From NCBI RefSeq assembly GCF_001570365.1, contig NZ_BBYK01000040.1:163681-227680 (forward strand): a stretch of 64,000 nt of DNA. Reading direction: 5' to 3'. Below the pieces are notes generated by a model. That model made no database searches. It was given only the letters and a program-made list of their open reading frames with translations, and was not told where the DNA came from. Origin of the DNA: Microtetraspora fusca (lineage in GTDB: Bacteria > Actinomycetota > Actinomycetes > Streptosporangiales > Streptosporangiaceae). Both the position numbers and the translations under genes were made by a program. Within the stretch, counting starts at the first letter, position 1, and every line of letters starts with the position of its first letter. Shown here one piece after another: positions 26,351-35,024 of the stretch.

Positions 26351-26632
26351 GGCGGACATGGTAGTACCGGTGCCCGGACCGGCCCGGGCGCCCGTCCCGA
26401 TCGCGCGTTCGAACCTCCGGAGCGCCGACAGGTAAGGGGCGGGTCCGGTCTCCTCCACGGAACGTCCGGTGCGACGAACCCCGATGACCGCCCTGATAGC
26501 GTGCGAATGCGCAGATAACGCCTCTGTGACGGATCTACCCACGCGTAACTTCGCACGGTAGCGTCCGGTGAAGCCGATCCCCGCTCCAGCCTCGGCCGAG
26601 AAGAAGTCAGGAGCGCGTCCGAAGGAGTGACC

Positions 26633-28417
26633 GTGCGCGAGTACAGCGTTCCCGTGCTGGTGGACGTCCCGTTGTCCGCGAATTGCACAGACACGGTGTT
26701 CCAGCGCGGCGTCGACGAACCGGACGCCGTGGTGATCCGCCGCAAGGAGGGCGACACCTGGGTCCCGGTGACCGCGCGCGAGTTCCGCGACACGGTCGCG
26801 GGCGTCGCCAAAGGGCTGATCGCCGCCGGCGTCGAGCCCGGAGACCGGGTGGCGCTCATGTCCCGTACGCGGTACGAGTGGACGGTCGTCGACTACGCCA
26901 TCTGGGCCGCGGGCGGGGTCGGGGTGCCGATCTACGAGACGTCCTCCGCCGAGCAGGTGAAGTGGATCATCTCCGACAGCGAGGCCAAACGCGTCGTCGT
27001 CGAGCTGGAGTCGCACGAGCAGACGGTCAAGGAGGCCGTGCCCGACCTGGCCGCGCTCTGGCGCATCGAGAACGACGGGCTGGAGGAGCTGATCCGGCTC
27101 GGCGCCGACGTCTCCAATGACACGCTGGCCGAGCGGCGGGCGGCGCGGGGCGGCCACGACCTCGCCACGATCATCTACACCTCCGGCACCACCGGCCGGC
27201 CCAAGGGCTGCATGCTCAGCCACGACAACCTGCTGTTCACCGCGCGGAACGTGGCGCACGGCCCCCTGGAGCTGCTGTTCGACGTTCAGGACCGGGCCGC
27301 GCTGCTGTTCCTGCCGCTCGCGCACAGCTTCGCGAGGATCATCCAGATCGTCCTCATCGAGACGTCCACCGTGATCGGGCACACGGCCAACATGAAGAAC
27401 GTCGCGCCGGACCTGCAGACGTTCAAGCCGACCTTCCTGCTCGGGGTGCCCCGTGTCTTCGAGAAGGTCTACAACGCCGCGGAGCTCAAGGCCACCACCG
27501 AGGGCAAGGGCAAGATCTTCCACACCGCCGTGAAGGTCGGGATCGAGTGGAGCAAGGCGGAGAGCTCCGGCGGCGCCTCCCTCGGCCTCCGCCTCAAGCA
27601 CGGCCTCTTCGACAAGCTCGTGTACGGCAGGCTGCGGGCGGCGACCGGCGGCGCGCTGAGCGCGGCCGTCTCCGGCGGCTCCGCCCTCGGCGAGCGACTG
27701 GGCCACTTCTTCCGCGGCGTCGGCATCGAGGTGTTCGAGGGCTGGGGCCTCACCGAGACGAGCGCCCCCTCGACCGTGAACATCCCGGGCGCCAACAAGG
27801 TCGGCACGGTCGGCAAGCCGTTCCCCGGTGTCACCATCGGCATCGCCGACGACGGCGAGATCCTGGTCAAGGGGCGCCACGTCTTCGGCGGCTACTGGAA
27901 CAACGAGCGGGCCACCAAGGAGGCCATCGACCCGCAGGGCTGGTTCCACACCGGCGACGTCGGCGAGCTCGACAAGGACGGCTACCTGCGGATCACCGGC
28001 AGGAAGAAGGAGATCCTCGTCACCGCGGCCGGCAAGAACGTCGCCCCCGGCCCGCTGGAGGACAGCATCCGGGCGCACCGGCTGGTCAGCCAGGTGATGG
28101 TGGTCGGCGACGACCGGCCGTTCGTCGCCGCGCTCGTCACGCTCGACCCCGAGGCCATGGAGCAGTGGAAGGAGGCCAACGGGCGCACCGGCGCCTCCAT
28201 GGCCGAGCTCTGCTCCGACCCGGCCGTCGTGGCCGAGGTGCAGCAGGCCGTGGACACCGCCAACCTGTCCGTCTCCAGGGCCGAGCAGATCAAGAAGTTC
28301 GCCATCCTCGACATCGAGCTGAGCGAGGACTCCGGTCACGTCACGCCGAAGCAGTCGATCAAGCGTCACGTCGTGGCGCGCGACTTCGCCAAGCAGATCG
28401 ACGACCTGTACGCGTAA
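26633..28417 (+). CDS. fadD: long-chain acyl-CoA synthetase (FadD15-like)
   Basis: AMP-forming ligase that activates fatty acids with ATP and CoA. The 594-aa protein has the P-loop-like IIYTSGTTGRPKGCMLSH, the gate region GWGLTETSAP, the hinge TGDVGELDKDGYLRITGRKKEILVTAAGKNVAP, and the C-terminal PKQSIKRHVV with catalytic Lys. It is the positional counterpart of M. tuberculosis fadD15, next to pimB. GAAGGAG at 26621-26627 favours the GTG at 26633 over that at 26627. Confidence 0.92.
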   Translation: MREYSVPVLVDVPLSANCTDTVFQRGVDEPDAVVIRRKEGDTWVPVTAREFRDTVAGVAKGLIAAGVEPGDRVALMSRTRYEWTVVDYAIWAAGGVGVPIYETSSAEQVKWIISDSEAKRVVVELESHEQTVKEAVPDLAALWRIENDGLEELIRLGADVSNDTLAERRAARGGHDLATIIYTSGTTGRPKGCMLSHDNLLFTARNVAHGPLELLFDVQDRAALLFLPLAHSFARIIQIVLIETSTVIGHTANMKNVAPDLQTFKPTFLLGVPRVFEKVYNAAELKATTEGKGKIFHTAVKVGIEWSKAESSGGASLGLRLKHGLFDKLVYGRLRAATGGALSAAVSGGSALGERLGHFFRGVGIEVFEGWGLTETSAPSTVNIPGANKVGTVGKPFPGVTIGIADDGEILVKGRHVFGGYWNNERATKEAIDPQGWFHTGDVGELDKDGYLRITGRKKEILVTAAGKNVAPGPLEDSIRAHRLVSQVMVVGDDRPFVAALVTLDPEAMEQWKEANGRTGASMAELCSDPAVVAEVQQAVDTANLSVSRAEQIKKFAILDIELSEDSGHVTPKQSIKRHVVARDFAKQIDDLYA

Positions 28418-28440
28418 CTCCACCTCGCGGTGACGACGTC

Positions 28441-28468
28441 CCGGGCCGGTCCGTCAGGGCCGGCCCGG
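28441..28468. terminator. hairpin between fadD and pimB
   Basis: A 9-bp perfect stem (CCGGGCCGG / CCGGCCCGG) with a 10-nt loop lies 23 bp after the fadD stop, followed by TGTCTTCTC. The genes are convergent. Confidence 0.6.
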
Positions 28469-28599
28469 TGTCTTCTCGCGTATGTGTGCTGTCCGGGCCG
28501 CGGACGGCACGATGGACGTTCCGGCCACCGGGTACCGATCGCTACCCGCCACTCCGGCCTACAGGTCAGGCCGGGGAGCGTGAGCTCTCTCGGCGGCCG

Positions 28600-29784
28600 C
28601 TACGACTGCGCTTCCCCGGCCCCCGGGACCGCCCGGTCCCGTGGCGAGGTCCGCCGGGCCTCCTCCGCCCGGCCGGGCGCGAGCAGCCCGGCGAACCGGG
28701 CGGCCACGAGGTCACAGCGCCACTCCTCCTCGATCCACGCCCGGCCACGCTCCCCCATGGCGCGGGCACGCGCGGGATCGTCCAGCAACTCGACGAGCGC
28801 GGCCGCCACCTCCTCATGCGACGTCCCGTCGACCACCAGGCCGGTCTCGCCGTGCCGTACGGCGTCGGGGGCGCCGCCGGACGCGCCCGCGACGACCGGC
28901 AGGCCGGTCGCCGACGCCTCCAGATAGACGATGCCGAGCCCCTCGACGTCCAGCCCGCCCAGGCGGGTACGGCACGGCATGGCGAAGACGTCGCCGGCGT
29001 CGTAGTACGACGGCAGGTCGGCCCAGGGCACGGAGCCGGTGAACACGACGGAGTCCGTGAGCCCGCTCCCCTCCGCCATCCGCCGCAGCGCGCCGCGCGA
29101 GGGGCCGCCCCCGACCAGCAGCAGCACCGCGTCCGGGATCCGGGCGCGGACCAGCGGCCAGGCGCGGACCAGCGTGTCCTGGCCCTTGCGCGGCACCAGC
29201 CGTGAGACGCACACGACCACGGGCCGCTCACCGAGCCCCAGCGACATCCTGACCCGCGCTCCCCCGGCGCCCGGGTGGAAGGTCGTGGTGTCCACGCCCG
29301 GCGCGAGCCGTACAAGCTTGGCGTCGGAGATGTGCTGCGCGAGGTGGCCGCGCGTGTACTCGCCGAGGTAGGTGACCAGGTCCGCGCCCTCGCCGATGCG
29401 GCGCAGGAGGTCGCGGGCGATCGGCAGCCGGGCCCAGGACGCCTCGTGGCCGTGCGTCAGCATGACCACGCGCCGGGCTCCGGCCTCGCGCAGGGCGGGG
29501 GCGAGCAGGCCGAGCGGGGCCGCGGCGCCGAAGACGACAGTGCGGCAGTCCCGCGCCAGCTCGGCGGCCCGGCGCGCCACCGTTGGCCCCGGCAGCATGA
29601 GCGAGGTCGGGTGCCGCACCACCTCGTACGGCTGCCGCGCGTCGAACGCCTCGCACCCCTTCCAGCGCGGGGCGTAGACCACGACCGACGCCGGGTCGAG
29701 GTGAGAGGCGAGCCCGTGGACGAACGCCTGGATGCCCCCGGGTCTCGGCGGGAAGTCGTTCGTGACGAACAGGGTCCTGTCCAC
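28600..29784 (-). CDS. pimB: PimB-type GDP-mannose-dependent mannosyltransferase
   Basis: GT4 glycosyltransferase that adds the second mannose to phosphatidylinositol mannoside at the inner membrane face. The 394-aa protein matches the mycobacterial enzyme Rv2188c in diagnostic blocks: VTNDFPPRPGGIQ, VYAPRWKGCEAFD, HPTSLMLPGPT, VCVSRLVPRKGQDTLV, VFAMPCRTRLGGLDVEGLGIVYLEA and GASGGAPDAV. GGAGGA 6 nt upstream selects the GTG at 29784 over the one 12 codons earlier. It follows the M48 protease gene closely. Confidence 0.9.
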   Translation of the reverse strand: MDRTLFVTNDFPPRPGGIQAFVHGLASHLDPASVVVYAPRWKGCEAFDARQPYEVVRHPTSLMLPGPTVARRAAELARDCRTVVFGAAAPLGLLAPALREAGARRVVMLTHGHEASWARLPIARDLLRRIGEGADLVTYLGEYTRGHLAQHISDAKLVRLAPGVDTTTFHPGAGGARVRMSLGLGERPVVVCVSRLVPRKGQDTLVRAWPLVRARIPDAVLLLVGGGPSRGALRRMAEGSGLTDSVVFTGSVPWADLPSYYDAGDVFAMPCRTRLGGLDVEGLGIVYLEASATGLPVVAGASGGAPDAVRHGETGLVVDGTSHEEVAAALVELLDDPARARAMGERGRAWIEEEWRCDLVAARFAGLLAPGRAEEARRTSPRDRAVPGAGEAQS

Positions 29785-29824
29785 GGCCCATCCTCCGGAT
29801 CCGCCGCTCTCCACGGTCACCGCG

Positions 29825-31126
29825 TCACGGCCGGGGCACGCCGCCCCGGCGCGCCCAGGACCGCGCCATCGCGATGCGCTCGGCGGTCGAGGGGTGCGAG
29901 GCGTAGAGCATGTAGTCCAGGGCGCTCGGCGACAGGTCCGAGATGTTGCGCAGCGCCAGGCTCTTCTGCATGGCGATGAACGTGGCCGGGTCGCGGGTGA
30001 GGTCGAGCGCGTGCGCGTCCGCGCGGGCCTCGATCTGCCGGCTCACCACGTTCTGCGCCGGCCCGGACAGCACGGTGCCGAGGGAGATGAGCCCGACGAG
30101 CAGCGCGACGGCCCGGGGGTCGCCCGCCGAGGAGACGCCCGCGCGGCGGCGCAGCGCCTGGAACACGAGGAACAGCAGGCAGGTGCCCGCCGCCGCGCCG
30201 AGGGCGCCCACCAGCGTGCCGTACAGGACGTCGTCGTTCTTGGCGTGGCCCAGCTCGTGCGCGACGACCAGCTCGACCTCCTGCTTCGGCTGGGTGACCA
30301 GCGTGTCGTAGACGACGATGCGGCGGGTGGCCCCGAACCCGGAGACGTACGCGTTGAGCGCGGTGGTGCGGCGGGAGGCGTCGGCGACCAGCACGTCCTT
30401 GACCGGGACACCGTCCCTCTGGGCCATGGCGAGCAGGTCGGTGCGCAGCTGTCCGGCGGGCAGCGGCGTGAAGCTGTTGAACATCGGCTCGACCACGATC
30501 GGGTAGGCGAAGGACACCACGACGGTCAGCGCGAACGCGCCCACGGAGGCGGGGATCCACCAGGTGCGCGGCCACTTGCGGGCGAGTGCGACGATCACCA
30601 GCACGGCGATGCCGGAGAGCACGATCTGGACGGCGAAGTTCTTCAGCCGGTCGGCGGTCCAGGAGCCCCAGGTCTGCGTGGACAGGCCGTAGTCCCGCAG
30701 CAGGCCCTCCATCCACATGCCGAGCGGCCATCTGAGCGCGAGCGAGACGACATAGACACCGAGCAGGCCGATGATCGCCTTGATCCACCAGGGGCCCCTG
30801 ACCCGCCCGATCAGCCGGGCGCCGACCGGGGTGAGGACGAGCACTCCCCCGAAGACCAGGGTCAGCGCGAGCGACAGGTAGCCGGGAGCCGACGTCGCCG
30901 CGTCGAAGGCGTCGGCGCGGTCGAGCTGGGCGCGGGTGAAATCCAGCGCGGGCTCGGCGTGCACGTCCGGAGCCTCGGGGCCGAGAGGCTGCCACGGGGT
31001 CGTGACCGCGACGACCCCCAGCAGGGCCACCCCCAGAGTCAGCAGCGCGATCGCCGCCGCCCGGGTGCCGGAATCGCGTCCGGCTCCGGAGCGGCCGACG
31101 TGTCCGGCGACGTCGCTCCGTGACAT
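29825..31126 (-). CDS. M48 (Ste24-type) membrane zinc peptidase
   Basis: The 433-aa membrane protein has a CAAX-protease-1 N-terminal region with several transmembrane helices, then the zinc motif HELGH (VVAHELGHAKNDD) and the second-shell EARADAHAL. Additional helices flank the site. Role is probably membrane protein quality control or processing of a lipidated substrate. The ATG at 31126 directly follows GGGGG. The gap to pimB is 40 bp, so the genes may form an operon. Confidence 0.88.
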   Translation of the reverse strand: MSRSDVAGHVGRSGAGRDSGTRAAAIALLTLGVALLGVVAVTTPWQPLGPEAPDVHAEPALDFTRAQLDRADAFDAATSAPGYLSLALTLVFGGVLVLTPVGARLIGRVRGPWWIKAIIGLLGVYVVSLALRWPLGMWMEGLLRDYGLSTQTWGSWTADRLKNFAVQIVLSGIAVLVIVALARKWPRTWWIPASVGAFALTVVVSFAYPIVVEPMFNSFTPLPAGQLRTDLLAMAQRDGVPVKDVLVADASRRTTALNAYVSGFGATRRIVVYDTLVTQPKQEVELVVAHELGHAKNDDVLYGTLVGALGAAAGTCLLFLVFQALRRRAGVSSAGDPRAVALLVGLISLGTVLSGPAQNVVSRQIEARADAHALDLTRDPATFIAMQKSLALRNISDLSPSALDYMLYASHPSTAERIAMARSWARRGGVPRP

Positions 31127-31177
31127 CCCCCATCACCCCTTCGCAGTCCGCGGCCGTCCCCGTGCGGGCGGGCCCGA

Positions 31178-32035
31178 TCAGGCGAGTTCGTGTCGCAGAT
31201 ATCCTCGCCAGTCCGCGGTCAGCTCCGCCAGGTCGGTGCCTAACGTTTCTACCAGCGCCGTGGCGATGCCGTGGCGACGCGCTGCCCGATAGAGGGCCAC
31301 CAGGGTGCGCTCCCCGTACCGGTCGGCGACGTACCGGCAGGCCAGCCACGCCTCCTCGTACGCCTGCGGGAGCCGTGACGCGCCGGGCCGGAACGCCTCG
31401 CGGCCGGGCAGCTCCGCGGGCAGCGTTCCGGAGCGGACCTCGGCGGCGAGCTCCGCCGCGACCGCCCGCGCCGTGAGGTCGCTGCCGAGATAGCCGACGT
31501 AGTCGGCGAAGCCCTCCACCAGCCAGGCCGGCATGTCGCCGGAGATCGCGGCACCGGTGGCGACGTGGGTCAGCTCGTGGGCCAGCACGACCCGGCGGCC
31601 GGTCGGGGAGAGCCGGCCGAACCCGGACGGCGCCAGGATCACGTGATCGACGTCGGCCAGGGCGGCCAGGCCCGTCACCCCGGAGGGCGACGCGAGCACC
31701 TCCGCCTGCTCGTCGGTCGCCGGGGCGAGGATCACCGCGTCCACCGGCCCCCACACCCGGGCGACCGTACGGCGGGCGGAGTCGGCCACGTCGGCGAGCC
31801 CGGCTCCGGCAGGGGCTCCGGGGGCGGAGAGGGACGGCGGCGTGGACGCCGCATGCCCGGTGACGACGACGGCGTGCTTCCCCCTAATGATCGAGGCGCC
31901 GATCCATATCTCGGGGTGCTCCCCCATGACCGCCCGCGCCGTGGCGAGGGCCCGGTCGGGTGGGGCGTCGGCGGCCAGGCCGGCCACCGACGCCGCGACC
32001 AGCACGGCCGCCGAGAGGCGGGCCAGAGCGCGCAT
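31178..32035 (-). CDS. exported zinc peptidase-like protein (peptidase MA family)
   Basis: A signal peptide (MRALARLSAAVLVAASVAGLAADA) precedes a domain with HELTHVATG and, about 20 residues later, WLVEGFADYVGY; HExxH plus E is the gluzincin pattern of peptidase-MA-like proteins. The 285-aa protein probably acts outside the membrane. The start is placed at ATG 32035 so that the signal peptide is N-terminal; nine further codons are open upstream. It lies 51 bp upstream of the M48 gene on the same strand. Confidence 0.78.
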   Translation of the reverse strand: MRALARLSAAVLVAASVAGLAADAPPDRALATARAVMGEHPEIWIGASIIRGKHAVVVTGHAASTPPSLSAPGAPAGAGLADVADSARRTVARVWGPVDAVILAPATDEQAEVLASPSGVTGLAALADVDHVILAPSGFGRLSPTGRRVVLAHELTHVATGAAISGDMPAWLVEGFADYVGYLGSDLTARAVAAELAAEVRSGTLPAELPGREAFRPGASRLPQAYEEAWLACRYVADRYGERTLVALYRAARRHGIATALVETLGTDLAELTADWRGYLRHELA

Positions 32036-32299
32036 GCGGAAATCGTACGGGCGGGCGGACATGCCGCGGCCCCGCCCCTCCGGACGAGGGACGGGGCCGC
32101 GAGGCGTGTCCGGTAGGACCCCAACCCGGCCGGGGGGCGTCCCGGACGCGCCCGGGATGGGGTCTTCTGTGCCGGACGTACCCGGCCGATGGGCGAGGGA
32201 CGCTCCTGGGAGCGCGTCGAGAGCGTCGGTTCCGAAAGCCCGGGGGACGGCTGTCGTCGCCGGACGCTCATCGCCCGTTGGCGGGGCGCTTCTGTGTTC

Positions 32300-32917
32300 T
32301 CAGACGCCGGGGCGGACCGCTCCGACGAAACTGCTCTTGCGGTAGGCGTCGAGCTTGTCGATGCGGACCACCGCGCCGGTGTGCGGCGAGTGGATCATCT
32401 TGCCCTTTCCGACGTACATGCCGACGTGGCCGCCACCGCTCGTGAAGATGAGATCACCGGGCTTGAGCTTGCTCCAGGAGACCTTCTTCTTCACTCCGCT
32501 GAGCTGCGAATAGGTGGTGCGCGGGATGTCCACGCCGGCCTTCCGCCAGGCGTACTGGACGAGACCCGAGCAGTCGAACGCGCCGGGTCCGGTGGCGCCC
32601 CATCGGTACGGGTCGCCGAGCTGCTTCTTGGCCGTCTCGACGGCCTTGCGGGCCAGCTGCCGCTGGCGGACCGCCTTGGACTGGCGACTGGAGGTCTTGG
32701 TGGCGGTGGCGGTCGCTACGGTGGCCGACGCGTCGGCTTCCGTCGAGGCCGTCACACTCGTGGTCGTGATCTTTTCCACGGTGAGGCCGTCCGTCACGGG
32801 GTCGGCCGAGGCGGGGGAGGCCCCGACGGCCCCTACGGCCCCGAAGGAGACGCCGATCGCGGCGCCGCCCAGGGTGACGCGGGCAAGGCGGGACAGACGT
32901 GCAGGGGTGCTGGACAG
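32300..32917 (-). CDS. NlpC/P60 cell-wall hydrolase under a c-di-AMP riboswitch, probable CTG start
   Basis: Peptidoglycan endopeptidase: YRWGATGPGAFDCSGLVQYAW contains the catalytic Cys, GGGHVGMYVG the His and IHSPHTGAVV the third polar residue. The first canonical start (GTG 32797) lies inside the mature protein. Forty codons upstream the frame encodes a good signal peptide ending ASPASA-DPV. No ATG, GTG or TTG occurs there; CTG 32917 has AGGAG 5 nt upstream, giving 205 aa. The leader carries a ydaO-type riboswitch, and two CRP-type palindromes lie further upstream, so expression is probably tied to two cyclic nucleotides. Confidence 0.85.
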   Translation of the reverse strand: MSSTPARLSRLARVTLGGAAIGVSFGAVGAVGASPASADPVTDGLTVEKITTTSVTASTEADASATVATATATKTSSRQSKAVRQRQLARKAVETAKKQLGDPYRWGATGPGAFDCSGLVQYAWRKAGVDIPRTTYSQLSGVKKKVSWSKLKPGDLIFTSGGGHVGMYVGKGKMIHSPHTGAVVRIDKLDAYRKSSFVGAVRPGV

Positions 32918-32935
32918 GATCGCTCCTAGGGTCTT

Positions 32936-33106
32936 CCGCTTGCGCCTACCGGGTTAGCTGACGGGTTCGGGCGGGGAAGTCGCCCTACGGCGCGAAGCGC
33001 GCCGATTCACCCCGGACCTTCGGAGAAGGTCGATGGGTCCCCGGCTCCGTGCCTCCTGACTGCACGGACTCGGCATGTCGCCTCACCTCGGGGGGTCGCG
33101 AAGCGG
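32936..33106 (-). promoter_or_regulatory. cyclic-di-AMP riboswitch (ydaO/yuaA type)
   Basis: Read on the minus strand, the leader contains the conserved blocks of the ydaO class in order: GCCGGGGACCCA, then a hairpin, GGGGTGAATCGGC, GTAGGGCGACTTCCCC, GCCCGAACCCGTCAGCTAAC and CCGGTAGGCGC. A closing helix can form between CCGCTT (near 33106) and AAGCGG (near 32936). The ribosome site AGGAG and the CTG start follow 11-19 nt later, so ligand binding could act on translation or on early termination. Such switches usually control wall hydrolases and K+ or osmolyte genes. Confidence 0.92.
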
Positions 33107-33269
33107 GTGACGGCGACGGATGCTGCGCGAACGCGGCCTCGGACCGGTGTTCGCGGCGGTGGCGTGGCCGCTCACCGCGGGCCAGAAGTTACCGATTCGT
33201 GCCACAAGTCGGCAAAGGGCTGCCAAAGAAATAAAGATCGAATAAACGATCCGGCAAAGCGAAAACCCC

Positions 33270-33297
33270 TGGATAGTCGATAGTTCCGGACAGCCAA
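33270..33297 (-). promoter_or_regulatory. candidate promoter for the NlpC/P60 gene
   Basis: On the minus strand TTGGCT (33297-33292) and TATCCA (33275-33270) are 16 bp apart. The predicted start near 33263 would place the first CRP-type palindrome at about -42, the class II activator position. Assigned by eye. Confidence 0.4.
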
Positions 33298-33315
33298 TGT
33301 GACGCTGCTCACATT
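33296..33315. promoter_or_regulatory. CRP-type operator 1
   Basis: A perfect TGTGA-N6-TCACA palindrome at 33298-33313, extended by AA/TT to 20 bp except for the spacer. It matches the CRP consensus of E. coli and actinobacteria. It lies upstream of the riboswitch-controlled hydrolase. Confidence 0.7.
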
Positions 33316-33436
33316 TGCCACATCATGTCGCAAATCGGCCACATCAGCCACATCGATCACTCTGATTGTGAGATCGATTCGGGTGTTCGTCTTTCCGCCA
33401 TGGAGATCGTCGGCGTTGGCATTCTGATCCACTTCT

Positions 33437-33452
33437 TGTGAGAGTTCTCACA
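33437..33452. promoter_or_regulatory. CRP-type operator 2
   Basis: A second perfect TGTGA-N6-TCACA (spacer GAGTTC) 139 bp centre-to-centre from the first. It may help looping or cooperative binding, or serve a promoter reading rightwards, though no gene follows on that strand for several kb. Confidence 0.6.
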
Positions 33453-33939
33453 TTTCGTGCTAAAGATCAGAAGTCATAATCTCCCTGTGCGGGCCGACCT
33501 ACCTCGCGGTGGATCTATATCCCATCGCCTCGCTTCGGTGAATGGGGACGGCTCCAACGCCGGCATGAGCCGTCCGACAGCGGGCTCGCGACGGAGCGGA
33601 TCGCGAGGCGATGGAACACCCGTCCGCCGAAACAGTCGCACCGGCGCTTATCCGACCTCGGGCGCACGAGCCGCACACCCACAGTGCTCGGCCACGCGTG
33701 CGCGGCGGGGCCGCGCACGGAGTCCGGCGCCATACGAGCCGCCCGGCACGCCGTCACACCCGCGCAAGGGCGGGGACGGACGGCCTGGGCAGGCCGCGTG
33801 CGGCCTGGCACAAGACAGGGCCACTCCGGGGCGAGCAGGACGCAGGAGAGGGAGCCGGAGCAGGGCCGTATACGCGAAGCGGGACACCGGTCAGCCGGTG
33901 TCCCGCGAGGTCGAGAGGGCCGCCACCCAGCGGCACGGA
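33453..33939. other. non-coding stretch between the two NlpC/P60 genes
   Basis: This stretch of about 490 bp has no frame with gene-like codon use that is not the shadow of the neighbouring hydrolase. ACCGGTCAGCCGGTGTCCCGCG-like GC-rich repeats near 33885-33910 could form the terminator of the second hydrolase gene. Nothing else was recognised. Confidence 0.4.
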
Positions 33940-34899
33940 TCAGGGACGAACCGCCCCGATCGGGTTGTACTGGGCCAGCGTGACGACCTTCACCACGTCA
34001 CCCGTCTGCGGAGCGTGGACGACCTTGCCGTCTCCGGCGTAGATGCCCACGTGACCGTACCCGGCGTGCCAGAGCAGGTCGCCGGCCTCCAGCGCGTTGA
34101 GCGGGACCCTGCGGCTCGCCCCCCACGCCCACTGCTCATAGCTCGTCCGTGGCAGCGACACCCCGCCGGCCGACCAAGCGGCCTGGACGAGTCCCGAGCA
34201 GTCCCACGAGCCCGGCCCGGTCGAGCCGTACCGGTACGGCTTGCCGATCTGCCGGTAGGCGAACTGAAGCGCGGCGAGCGCGTTACCCGAGGCGGACCCG
34301 GAATAGACGGCGCCGGGGCTGTTGGTGTTGCCCGGGTTGAACGCCCCGAGGCGGCGCAGCAGCTCGGTCTGCTCCTTGACCAGCTCGTCGGCCTGCTTCT
34401 TCTCCTTGAGGAGGTCGGCTTTGACCTTGGTGGCCTCGTCGTAGACGCTCTTCTTCTGATCCCGCTGCTTCTTGAGATCGGCGATGGCGCTCTGGTACTC
34501 GCCGAGCTGCCGGGCCCGTCCCTGCGAAAGCTGGTCGAGCGCGGCGAGACCGCTGAGCATCGAGTCAGGGTTCGGGCTGTAGAACAGCCCCATGGAGACG
34601 ACATCTCCGGTCTGGTACGCGCTGGCGGCGACCGTCACCAGGTTCTCGCGCAGCTCGTCGGCCCTCTCGGCCTTCTTGGCGTAGCCGGCGTTGATCTCGG
34701 CGTACTGCTTCTTGGCCTTCTTCCACTTCTCGTTGGCCGCGTTGTACTGGTCCACGACCTTGTCGGCCTGCTCGTTCAGCTTCTTCAGCTTGGCCTTGGC
34801 CTGCGCGACCGTGGGCTTGGGGTCGGCCTGGGCGCCAGTTACAGGCAAGAGCAGCGCCACAGCTGCCAAGCCGACGGCCACGGGTACACGCCCTCGCAC
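33940..34899 (-). CDS. NlpC/P60 endopeptidase with N-terminal coiled coil
   Basis: A RipA/RipD-like wall hydrolase of 319 aa. A signal peptide (MRGRVPVAVGLAAVALLLPVTGAQA-DP) leads into a long coiled coil (about 30-185; KAKLKKLNEQADKVVDQYNAANEKWKKAKKQ...), then the NlpC/P60 domain with YRYGSTGPGSWDCSGLVQAAW (Cys), GYGHVGIYAG (His) and VVHAPQTGDVV. The coiled coil may block or target the catalytic domain. The GTG start has AAGGGGAC 5-6 nt upstream. It is the positional counterpart of M. tuberculosis Rv2190c. Confidence 0.92.
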   Translation of the reverse strand: MRGRVPVAVGLAAVALLLPVTGAQADPKPTVAQAKAKLKKLNEQADKVVDQYNAANEKWKKAKKQYAEINAGYAKKAERADELRENLVTVAASAYQTGDVVSMGLFYSPNPDSMLSGLAALDQLSQGRARQLGEYQSAIADLKKQRDQKKSVYDEATKVKADLLKEKKQADELVKEQTELLRRLGAFNPGNTNSPGAVYSGSASGNALAALQFAYRQIGKPYRYGSTGPGSWDCSGLVQAAWSAGGVSLPRTSYEQWAWGASRRVPLNALEAGDLLWHAGYGHVGIYAGDGKVVHAPQTGDVVKVVTLAQYNPIGAVRP

Positions 34900-35024
34900 T
34901 GACGTCCCCTTCGTATAGACAAATCTGGGGCGCGACTTTACTCAGGCGATCATGACGATTCAACCTATTCGCAGGTATTCGGGCTGATCATCACCTGTGG
35001 CGACCGGCGTGGAACCCTCAGTGA

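Noticed and set aside
25583..28423. A 946-codon open frame on the minus strand spanning the phosphoesterase and fadD
   Set aside because: Only the downstream 255 codons are a real gene. The rest is antisense of fadD, whose strong family motifs prove the plus strand; such long frames are common in high-GC DNA.
33457..34902. A 481-codon plus-strand frame over the second NlpC/P60 gene
   Set aside because: It is the antisense of that gene extended into non-coding DNA; the minus strand has signal peptide, coiled coil and catalytic motifs.
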